A stretch of 64,000 nucleotides of DNA from Polyangiaceae bacterium (GTDB lineage Bacteria > Myxococcota_A > Polyangia > Polyangiales > Polyangiaceae), in the NCBI GenBank assembly GCA_015075635.1, contig JABTUA010000002.1:930001-994000 (forward strand), written 5' to 3'. Positions within the stretch are counted from its first letter, which is position 1; every line of letters begins with the position of its first letter. Position numbers and translations under genes: made by a program. The notes below the pieces were generated by a model. The model had not been told where the DNA came from. It searched no databases and worked only from the letters and a program-made list of their open reading frames with translations. Below, piece after piece: positions 8,508-14,530 of the stretch.

Positions 8508-8620
8508 GCCGCGTGCCAGGCACGTCCTTGGCGAAATTGCCGCGTGCTAGCCGGCTGCGCGGGCTCCTGGAGGTGGCGAACCGCCCGTTCGCCGGTGGCG
8601 ATCGCCACTCGAAGCGAAGT

Positions 8621-8740
8621 CTAGGAAGCTAAACGCTTCCGTGCCGGCGAGCCCTTGGCGATGAAGTCGAGCTCGGGCTTGCACCCTCGCTCCCGCCTCG
8701 CTCCCGCCCCGCCCCCGCTCTCGCCCACTCCCGGCGCGCC
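8621..8740. repeat. Repeat A copy 2 and short CTCGCY-rich 3' flank of IVP gene 1
   Basis: TAGGAAGCTAAACGCTTCC and GGCGAGCCCTTGGCGATG repeat 3736-3783. They are followed by a CTCGCTCCCGCC-type stretch and CTCTCGCCCACTCCCGGCG, which also precedes the second IVP gene at about 21325-21348. Confidence 0.75.
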
Positions 8741-9055
8741 CTAAACGAGCTTCACCAGCGTTCCGATGATGCGGTCCAAGCGCGCCCGGACTGCGGCATC
8801 CACCCCGGCGATGTATCCGAACGCCTCCGCGACCTCGAGGCACGCCAGCGTCTCCCGCGCCGACCCGAGCGCGGTGTGGTACCTGACCTGCCTGAGCTTG
8901 CCTCGCGATCCCATGCCCTCGGACATGTTGAGCACGACGCTGGACGCCGCTCTCCTCATCTGCCGGCACAGGTCGCTGTCTCTCTTCTCGATGCGCTCGA
9001 TGAACGGCCGGAGCTCGCGCATGGTCTCGACGGTGATCGGGTAGATTCGCAGCAT
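8741..9055 (-). CDS. Four-helix bundle protein, 23S rRNA intervening-sequence (IVP/S23) family, copy 1
   Basis: This 104-residue protein begins MLRIYPITVETMRELRPF. It has the family's landmarks: IEKRDSDLCRQMRRAASSVV, NMSEGMGSRGKLRQVRYHT, then ALGSARETLACLEVAEAFGY and a final helix. The family was named from open frames in 23S rRNA intervening sequences and is related to Avd, an accessory protein of diversity-generating retroelements. It forms pentameric helical barrels and probably binds nucleic acid. There is no rRNA gene or reverse transcriptase here. It is nearly identical to the copy at 21349-21663, within the same repeated surroundings. The start is set by the AAAGAGAGAAG-like purine stretch upstream, although the frame stays open further. 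Confidence 0.85.
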   Translation of the reverse strand: MLRIYPITVETMRELRPFIERIEKRDSDLCRQMRRAASSVVLNMSEGMGSRGKLRQVRYHTALGSARETLACLEVAEAFGYIAGVDAAVRARLDRIIGTLVKLV

Positions 9056-9264
9056 CTCGCACTTCTCTCTTTCTGCTCGTGAGAGCGCATGCGTTCCTCC
9101 GCCGCGCACAGACCGGGTCCAGGCTGCGAGCGAGCGCCAGCGAGCGAGCACCGCGCGCGTCAGCGCGCGGCCGGGCCTGGACGCGGTCGAGCACGGCGGT
9201 AAAATCGAAGAGCGAGCGAGCAAACTCTCTTCGATGTGCACTGCCAGGACATCGCTGACACATT
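9056..9264 (-). other. Structured leader D of IVP gene 1
   Basis: A non-coding stretch before the IVP start that is shared with 21664-21881. It contains a CCGCGCG/CGCGCGG hairpin and the ATCGAAGAG/CTCTTCGAT hairpin (9-bp arms, 14-base loop). Sequence identity with the other locus is high, so the leader is part of the repeated element. Confidence 0.6.
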
Positions 9265-9466
9265 TCCTGCCCCTCGCCCTCGCCCTCGCTCTCGCTCTCG
9301 CTCTCGCTCTCGCCCTCGCTCTCGCGCCGACGCCCGTTGCGCGTCAGCGCGCGGCCGCGGCCTGGACGCGGTCGAGCACGGCGGTAAAATCGAAGAGCGA
9401 GCGAGCAAACTCTCTTCGATGTGCACTGCCAGGACATCGCTGACACATTTCCTGCCCCTCGCCCTC
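9155..9466. repeat. Tandem duplication of leader D plus hexamer tract
   Basis: About 125 bp starting GCGCGTCAGCGCGCGG and ending ACACATTTCCTGCCCCTCGC is present twice, at 9155-9282 and 9339-9466, with a period of 184 bp. The first copy's hexamer tract (9265-9331) runs into a truncated start of repeat C (GCGCCGACGCCCGTT) before the second copy begins. Confidence 0.85.
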
Positions 9467-9570
9467 GCCCTCGCCCTCGCCCTCGCCCTCGCCCTCGCTC
9501 TCGCCCTCGCCCTCGCCCTCGCCCTCGCCCTCGCTCTCGCTCTCGCTCTCGCCCTCGCCCTCGCGCCGAC
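9458..9570. repeat. Hexanucleotide tract B, copy 2 (CTCGCC/CTCGCT)
   Basis: About 19 units of CTCGCY that lead directly into repeat C. The matching tracts at 3781-3884 and 21882-22010 differ in unit order and number, as expected of slippage-prone DNA. Confidence 0.85.
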
Positions 9571-9690
9571 GCCCGTTTCCGCGCGCGCATGCGCGTTACT
9601 CTCGCCGCCCCTCACCGCGCCCCGGTCACCCCGCGCCGCCCCTCGCCGCCCTGCGCGCCCGTTTCCTCGGTGCGCCCTTGTGCCGGCTAC
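9571..9690. repeat. Repeat C, copy 2
   Basis: It matches the other C copies up to GCCGGCTAC, then diverges (AGCTGTTCCGCG) where the others read ATGAAGTTTC. This defines GTAGCCGGCAC (minus strand) as the sequence common to all four copies and a likely element edge. It lies 55 bp before the ArsA-type gene. Confidence 0.85.
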
Positions 9691-9745
9691 AGCTGTTCCG
9701 CGATCCGTCCCCGCGGGAGCTCTCACCTCACCTCGAGGTCTTCGC

Positions 9746-10833
9746 ATGAGCGCGGCGCTCACGGTGGTGGTGGGCGGCGGCGGCGTCGGCAAGACGACGA
9801 CCTCGGCCGCCCTCGCGCTGGCGTTCGCGCGCCAGGGGCGGCGCACGCTGGTGGTGACCGTGGATCCGGCGCGTCGCCTGGCCGACGCGCTCGGCGTGCA
9901 GATCGGCATCGAGGCCTGCCCGGTGAAGATCGATGGCGCCGAGCTCTGGGCGCGCATGCCCGACGCCCACCGCTCCGTGGATCTGTTCGTGGACTGGCTC
10001 TTCGACGACCCGGCCGCCCGCGCGCGCGTCCTCGCGAACGGCATGTACCAGGAGCTGTCGAACGCGCTGGCGGCGTGCACGAGCTCATCAGCGTCGCCTT
10101 CATCGATCACGAGCTCGAGTCCGGCCGCTACGACGAGGTCGTGCTCGACACCGCCCCCTCGCGCCACGCCCTGGAGTTCCTCGACTACCCCGCGCGCCTC
10201 GGCCGCATGCTCGAAGCCAAGACCCTGGAGTGGATGGTGGGCCTCGCCAAGCTCGCGGGCGCCACGCTGGAAGACCGCCCCGACGAACGCGGCCTCTTCG
10301 CCTGGGGCAAGAAGCGCGTCGGCCACCTGGTCTCGAACCTGGTCGGCGCCGTGGCCATCCGGGACATCGCGGCCCTGTTCGCCGAGTTCCTCCCGGTGCG
10401 GGAGAAGTGGCTCCACCTCGTGCGGAACGTCGAGCGCCGCATCGCCCTCCCGAGCACGCGCTACGTGATCGTGACGGGCCCGAGCGGAAGCTCGCTGGAC
10501 GATGCCACTTACCTCGTCGACCAGCTCCGCGCGCGCTCCCTGCCCACCTCCGCGGTCTTGCTCAACCGCGCGGTGACCGCGCCGCCCGTCTGGGTGCAGG
10601 CCCTGGAGGCGAGCCTGCCCGCCGCACCGGAGCTCGCTCCCGCGCTCGCCGCCTATCGCGCGGAGTACGCGGCGCGCGAAGCACAAACGCGAGCAGCGAC
10701 CGCCGCGCTGGGCGATCTGGTGCCGAAGCAGACTCCGCTCGTCGCGCTGCCCGCGCTCAAGACCAGTGATCCGAGAGAGATCTTGATCGCGCTCGCGGGG
10801 GAGCTGGGGGGGGCGGCGTTCTCGGGCGGGTAG
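9746..10833 (+). pseudogene. ArsA/GET3-type ATPase with a single-base frameshift
   Basis: ATG at 9746 opens MSAALTVVVGGGGVGKTTTS, a P-loop of the deviant-Walker SIMIBI class, followed by VVTVDPARRLADALG, typical of ArsA/GET3 ATPases. Near 10071 the frame is lost: GCGCTGGCGGCGTGCAC should probably be GCGCTGGCGGGCGTGCAC, and adding one G restores NALAGVHELIS. The other frame then continues with DTAPSRHALEFLDYP and TGPSGSSLDD to the TAG at 10833, about 360 residues in all. The family energises anion or tail-anchored-protein handling, and myxobacterial members often occur in pairs, but only one is here. The break could be a sequencing error. The 3' end is duplicated at 14435. Confidence 0.8.
10771..10815. 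repeat. Direct repeat: 3' end of the ArsA-type gene (original)
   Basis: These 45 bp encode REILIALAGELGGA and match 14435-14479 with one difference. Together with its copy it brackets the 3.6-kb segment that carries the phase-variable operon. Confidence 0.85.
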
Positions 10834-10963
10834 CGGGCTCGGGGCGGGCGTGGCCACGGTTGCTACGCATGTAGATGTCGGAGCGCCTCGCACCAATCCT
10901 CGCGGGGCGTGGCGCGGGCGATTGACCGAGCCCGGCGCGACCGCGTAGCCTGAAGCGACATTC

Positions 10964-10981
10964 AGGGAGGGTCGGCTCATG
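10964..10981 (+). promoter_or_regulatory. Strong ribosome-binding site and ATG of the phase-variable gene
   Basis: AGGGAGG at 10964-10970 lies 8 bases before ATG at 10979. It is an excellent Shine-Dalgarno sequence, but in this assembly the ATG is out of frame with the signal peptide beyond the 7-bp repeat. The product from this ATG as assembled is a 71-residue frame made of QHAARST repeats and unrelated sequence. Confidence 0.65.
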
Positions 10982-10983
10982 CT

Positions 10984-11081
10984 CACGCAGCACGCAGCAC
11001 GCAGCACGCAGCACGCAGCACGCAGCACGCAGCACGCAGCACGCAGCACGCAGCACGCAGCACGCAGCACGCAGCACGCAG
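10984..11081 (+). repeat. Fourteen perfect tandem copies of CACGCAG (7 bp)
   Basis: Fourteen identical 7-bp units with no interruption, followed by CGGCGGTGG. As 7 is not a multiple of 3, each gain or loss of a unit changes the reading frame downstream. With 13 or 16 copies the ATG at 10979 is in frame with the signal peptide of the following gene; with 14 it is not. The repeat itself translates as QHAARST heptads without stops. Confidence 0.9.
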
Positions 11082-11126
11082 CGGCGGTGGCTGAGAGCTC
11101 TGGGTGGTACGCTGGCGCTCTCGTCG

Positions 11127-12803
11127 TTGTGGTCGCTCGCCGGCGGCTGCGTTTGGTCCGTCCCCGTCACTCCACCCGCGCCGATCGGGGATGAGTCGTT
11201 CCAGTCGGAGACCGCCCTCACGACCGCGCGCGTCGAAGTCGCGGACGGCATCTTCAGCGACACGGCCGTGATGTCGTTCAATGACTTCACGATCGAACAG
11301 CTCCCGGGGGGGCCCGAATTCTTCTACTTCGACAGCAACTCGATCGTGGAAGTTCGTCGAGGCGCGTCGCTCATGGGCTGGGCACGTGGCGTCCCGGTCC
11401 CTGGGGGCGGCGTTGTCTGGACCTACAACGGTAAGGTTCACGCGGCGGGTTGGACCATTTGGGCCGACCCCTCGAACGCGACCGATCGGAGCACTCCGAG
11501 CACCGTCTACCTGGCGCAGATGGCGGCCTCCGATGAGTCGTTCGACACCCATAGCAAGGGTAGCGACGTCATCGCGGACTTGCCCGAGCTCGGGAAGGCC
11601 ATCAACGGCTTCTGCGTCGCACGCTCCGTAAACGCCGCCATTTCTTTCGACGTGACGTGCCATCAGGTCCTCCCAAAGCCGCCGGCGACCAGCGTGTTCT
11701 TGGACAAGACCGGCATCGCCGTGGACTGGGCCGGCCGCGTGTGGGTGGTGACGGAGGATCGGGACGCGCCACACCCGGCTCCCGGGGCTGGGACGGGCAC
11801 GCTCAGGCTCTACCGCAACACGACAGCGGCCTGGAACAACTTCACTGAGGTCACGGTCCCGCCGCAGGCCATCGCGGGACTCGGCAACTTGGAGCCCCGC
11901 CTGAAGTCCGACGGCGCGGGTGACATTTTCCTCCAAAGCGTCTTCGTGCCGCCAGGCCCGTTGGGCAGTGCGCCGTACGAGCTCAGGACCATCCAGGTCG
12001 CCGGTCCGAGCGAGGTCTTCTATGGTGACGTCCTGAACGCCCTCCCCGGCACCTGCGCAGTTTCACAAATGAAGCAGGGTATGGCTCACGTAAACATCGG
12101 CACGGGAGCGACCACGCACCTGATCAAGAACGCGTTTCGGCACGACTTCGCCGTGGGGTCGAACACCAATGGAACCGACTCTGCGTACCGCTTCGCGTTC
12201 CAATACACGGACGGCGCGGGCAATGATCGCATTCAGGTGGCGGAGATCGACTCGACCTTTGCAGCGTGCGAGCAGAACCCGTTCCTCTCGACGGAGTCGT
12301 TGATCAGCCTGGCGCCGAACCCAGGCAGGCAGTTCCAACCGGCGCTGGATTTCAACCTTCGCGCGGAGCCGCCGGGTCCGTTCGGGTGGACGTTCGCGCA
12401 TCTCTCGACCGCGTTCGTGACCGATCCGACTGACAAGTACGTCGCACCGTGGGGGGTTACCATCTCGGATCGAACCGTTGGTACCCAGAGTCTCCCCGCG
12501 TTCGCGTTCTACTGGCCCCTCGCTCCCCTCGTGAACGGGAGCATCAACTGGTACGCATGCCCCGAATCCAACGGCTACTGGGGGGACTACTTCGGCATCA
12601 CTCAGCTGCACAATCCGTTCATCATCGATCCGTTTGGCGGCGGCGCGGTCGGTGCTTGGCAGAACGTGGCCGGCTTCACCGACTCGCGGCCCGCCTCTGG
12701 TCGCGCCGGCGGTCCAGTGCCCTGCTACTGGGAGACGCCGGTCCTTGGTCAGCCGCAGAGCGTCTCTGGGAGCGCGTGGGTGAGCGCCGATCTGGTGCAG
12801 TGA
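11127..12803 (+). CDS. Large secreted protein or lipoprotein, putatively phase-variable (out of frame in this assembly)
   Basis: TTG at 11127 is only the first usable start within the intact frame. The same frame runs upstream through RRWLRALGGTLALSSLW and on to LAGGC, an export signal, to the 7-bp repeat at 10984-11081. The natural start is therefore probably ATG at 10979, which needs 13 or 16 repeat units and would give 605 residues at 13. The mature part, about 550 residues, is rich in Trp, Phe, Tyr, Asn and Asp (FFYFDSNSIVE, WTYNGKVHAAGWTIW, DWAGRVWVVTEDRD), like a secreted beta-rich protein, perhaps a propeller. No family is recognised. It heads a run of four overlapping or touching genes, so its phase could also affect those by polarity. 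Confidence 0.6.
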   Translation: MWSLAGGCVWSVPVTPPAPIGDESFQSETALTTARVEVADGIFSDTAVMSFNDFTIEQLPGGPEFFYFDSNSIVEVRRGASLMGWARGVPVPGGGVVWTYNGKVHAAGWTIWADPSNATDRSTPSTVYLAQMAASDESFDTHSKGSDVIADLPELGKAINGFCVARSVNAAISFDVTCHQVLPKPPATSVFLDKTGIAVDWAGRVWVVTEDRDAPHPAPGAGTGTLRLYRNTTAAWNNFTEVTVPPQAIAGLGNLEPRLKSDGAGDIFLQSVFVPPGPLGSAPYELRTIQVAGPSEVFYGDVLNALPGTCAVSQMKQGMAHVNIGTGATTHLIKNAFRHDFAVGSNTNGTDSAYRFAFQYTDGAGNDRIQVAEIDSTFAACEQNPFLSTESLISLAPNPGRQFQPALDFNLRAEPPGPFGWTFAHLSTAFVTDPTDKYVAPWGVTISDRTVGTQSLPAFAFYWPLAPLVNGSINWYACPESNGYWGDYFGITQLHNPFIIDPFGGGAVGAWQNVAGFTDSRPASGRAGGPVPCYWETPVLGQPQSVSGSAWVSADLVQ

Positions 12804-13253
12804 ATGACCTCGAAGGGCTGGGTCTGGGTCGCCTTCTCGCTCGTCGGGGCGCTGCACTGCGGGACACGCACGGCTCCGCTGGAAGGTGTGGCCGCGCCGG
12901 AGGGGCGGCCACAAGCTGAAGCGGGGCCCAGCGCACCTGGCAGCTCCGGTGGGACCGCAGGCGATCAGGACGCCGAGCCCGACGCCGATCCTGAAGACGC
13001 GAAGGCGGTCGAAGGGGCGCCGGACGTGGGCTTCGACGGGGCGTCGGGGGCTCCAACGTCCTGCGCCGACGTCGGGCAGGGCATCTGGTACGACAGCTGC
13101 TGCGAAGGCAAATACTGCGGCGGGTGGTGCATCCTCGACGTGGAGTGCCAATGCGGCACCACCATTGGGGGCTGCCTCTGGCCCGCGGTGTGCTGCGGTG
13201 GGCTGTGCGTCGGAGCGAGGACGGAGCTCTGCAAGATCCAGGGTCGGAAATGA
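12804..13253 (+). CDS. Cys-rich secreted or lipid-anchored protein
   Basis: The ATG follows the previous stop directly (TGA-ATG). The N-terminus, WVWVAFSLVGALHCGTR, is a signal with a possible lipobox Cys. An acidic Asp/Ala/Pro linker (residues about 30-85) precedes a compact Cys-rich domain of about 60 residues (DSCCEGKYCGGWCILDVECQ, then CGGLC) with some 11 Cys, suggesting a disulfide-bonded extracellular module. The same module type appears in the next gene (CCNGKLCEGYC), so the two are paralogues. The family is not recognised. It overlaps the next gene by 4 bp (ATGA). Confidence 0.7.
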   Translation: MTSKGWVWVAFSLVGALHCGTRTAPLEGVAAPEGRPQAEAGPSAPGSSGGTAGDQDAEPDADPEDAKAVEGAPDVGFDGASGAPTSCADVGQGIWYDSCCEGKYCGGWCILDVECQCGTTIGGCLWPAVCCGGLCVGARTELCKIQGRK

Positions 13254-13717
13254 GCGCGTCGGAAGGAAAGACCAGTCGAGGTTGGAGCGCCATGCTCAGC
13301 GCGACGCTCAGCCTCGCCGCGTGCGGAGGGCACGTCGTGGCGGACCGGAGCCCCCCACCGGACGATGAGCCCTTTCCCTCCGATGCGTTCGCACCCCCTC
13401 CGGCCCCGTCGAAGAAGCCAATCCCGCCACCCATCAGGCCCGCACCCAAGGATGCCGGCCCCAAGGCTCCATCGGACGCAGGGCCCGGATACGTGCTGGT
13501 CGACGGCGGAACTGCTTGTCTCCCGCCGCTACCCAAAATCTACGAGCCCGTGCGAACCTGCTGCAACGGCAAGCTCTGCGAGGGGTACTGCATTCTGTTC
13601 GACGACGCCGGCGCGCCGGAGTGCACTTGCGGCGGTGTCCCGGGCGGGTGCCCTTCACCGCACGTGTGCTGTCCGAGCTCGTGCACGATCCTCAGCGCCT
13701 GCATGAGTGGCAAGTGA
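13250..13717 (+). CDS. Cys-rich lipoprotein, paralogue of the previous gene
   Basis: ATG at 13250 overlaps the preceding stop (ATGA). The export signal is SAMLSATLSLAACGG with lipobox LAAC. A long Pro/Ala/Lys spacer (residues about 30-85) would hold the C-terminal domain away from the membrane. That domain (CCNGKLCEGYCILFDD, ECTCGGVPGGC, CCPSSC) repeats the CC-x-G-K-x-C-x-G-x-C pattern of the upstream protein. The function is unknown. Co-expression with the upstream large protein suggests a shared surface role such as adhesion or recognition, which is inference. Confidence 0.7.
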   Translation: MSASEGKTSRGWSAMLSATLSLAACGGHVVADRSPPPDDEPFPSDAFAPPPAPSKKPIPPPIRPAPKDAGPKAPSDAGPGYVLVDGGTACLPPLPKIYEPVRTCCNGKLCEGYCILFDDAGAPECTCGGVPGGCPSPHVCCPSSCTILSACMSGK

Positions 13718-14277
13718 CCGCGCAGCGCAGAGCTCGGTCCGCGGCCTGGGCTATCGCGTCAGTGGCTGTCGCCGTGGGCTTCGCGACGTACGCGTCGAGA
13801 TCTGAACCACGGGAAGGCGAGCGCCTTGGTCGGGCGATCAGGCCTCTTCCTCCGATGTCCGTCGAAGCCCGGCCGGTGCCTCCGCCAAGACGGAGAGCAA
13901 GCGCACCGCCCGCTCCCGGATCAGATCCAGGCCGCCTGCGCTGTGGCTCGGTCGACTGCGAGCTGGAGAGCGAGCGATGCTGCCAATCTTGGGACGGCGC
14001 GAAACGCACGTGCGTAGCGCGTGATCGCTCTTGTGACGAAGCAAGCCTCGATCTTGCCTGCGACGAGTCGGCCGATTGCCCGCCAAGCCTCTGGTGTTGC
14101 CTTCGCCCGAACAGCGCGCAGTGCCTAGCCTCTTGCGGCCCTCCGCCAGCATGGATCTTGTGCAAGCAAACCGAGGACTGCCCCGTCGCTCAGCTCTGCA
14201 CCGGTGGTCACTGCTCCTCTGCGCCAGCTCGAGACCCACACGCACGAGCTCGCTTGCGCCGCTACCCGGTCCCGTGA
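13714..14277 (+). CDS. Membrane-anchored Cys-rich protein
   Basis: A GTG start at 13714 overlaps the previous stop (GTGA). Residues 1-27 (RARSAAWAIASVAVAVGFAT) look like an uncleaved signal anchor. A Pro/Arg/Ala spacer follows, then a domain with paired Cys (CGSVDCELESERCCQSW, DESADCPPSLWCC, CKQTEDCPVAQLC), a pattern close to the dickkopf/WAP-like repeats common in myxobacterial exported proteins. It is last in the four-gene unit, and a perfect hairpin lies 7 bases after its stop. The exact family is not recognised. Confidence 0.65.
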   Translation: MTAQRRARSAAWAIASVAVAVGFATYASRSEPREGERLGRAIRPLPPMSVEARPVPPPRRRASAPPAPGSDPGRLRCGSVDCELESERCCQSWDGAKRTCVARDRSCDEASLDLACDESADCPPSLWCCLRPNSAQCLASCGPPPAWILCKQTEDCPVAQLCTGGHCSSAPARDPHARARLRRYPVP

Positions 14278-14283
14278 GCGTCA

Positions 14284-14300
14284 GGCCGAGTCACTCGGCC
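14284..14300 (+). terminator. Hairpin after the Cys-rich operon
   Basis: GGCCGAGT-C-ACTCGGCC is an 8-bp perfect inverted repeat starting 7 bases past the TGA of the last gene of the operon. No T-run follows, so it may act as an mRNA 3' stabiliser, a Rho-assisted terminator, or the first hairpin of the array that ends at 14434. Confidence 0.5.
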
Positions 14301-14358
14301 AGCGCAGCGCGCCACCGGCCATGCGACGGGCGCCGGCGCCGCGGTCTCGGGACGACGC

Positions 14359-14434
14359 GTCTTCCCCATTCGGGCGAAGCCCGAATTTGGGGAAGACCGG
14401 CGCCGCGAAGCGGCGACGAGTTGGGGCAGCAACA
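14359..14434. other. Two-hairpin element end H, copy 1
   Basis: GTCTTCCCCATTCGGGC pairs with GCCCGAA-TT-TGGGGAAGAC (14359-14397) around a GAA loop. It is followed by CGCCGC-GAA-GCGGCG (14401-14415) and GGGGCAGCAACA. The same arrangement with different stem bases lies at 61961-62089. In both places the motif stops at GCARCAACA, directly before a duplicated gene 3' end. Confidence 0.75.
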
Positions 14435-14479
14435 CCGAGAGAGATCTTGATCGCGCTCGCGGGGGAGCTGGGCGGGGCG
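14435..14479. repeat. Direct repeat: second copy of the ArsA-type gene 3' end
   Basis: It matches 10771-10815 (one difference), is preceded by the hairpin array and is cut off by the left end of the IS66 element. The apparent stop after GGA is the TGA inside the IS terminal repeat. Confidence 0.85.
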
Positions 14480-14530
14480 TGACCGATCAGCGACGCCGGG
14501 ATGCGCGGCGGGTGGAATCGTGCGTGGGGC

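Noticed and set aside
8741..9241. N-terminally extended IVP protein (166 residues)
   Set aside because: The extension is the structured leader. The second copy and the family length (about 104-120 residues) support the start at 9055.
10984..11081. CRISPR array
   Set aside because: The 7-bp units are directly adjacent with no spacers and there are no cas genes; it is a simple tandem repeat.
10983..11936. Minus-strand protein with CCVLRAA heptads
   Set aside because: It is the 7-bp repeat read backwards. The plus strand has a ribosome-binding site, a signal peptide and coding character through 12803.
14359..14434. Integron attC site
   Set aside because: The folded shape is similar, but the RYYYAAC/GTTRRRY core pair is absent at the ends and there is no integron integrase or cassette array.
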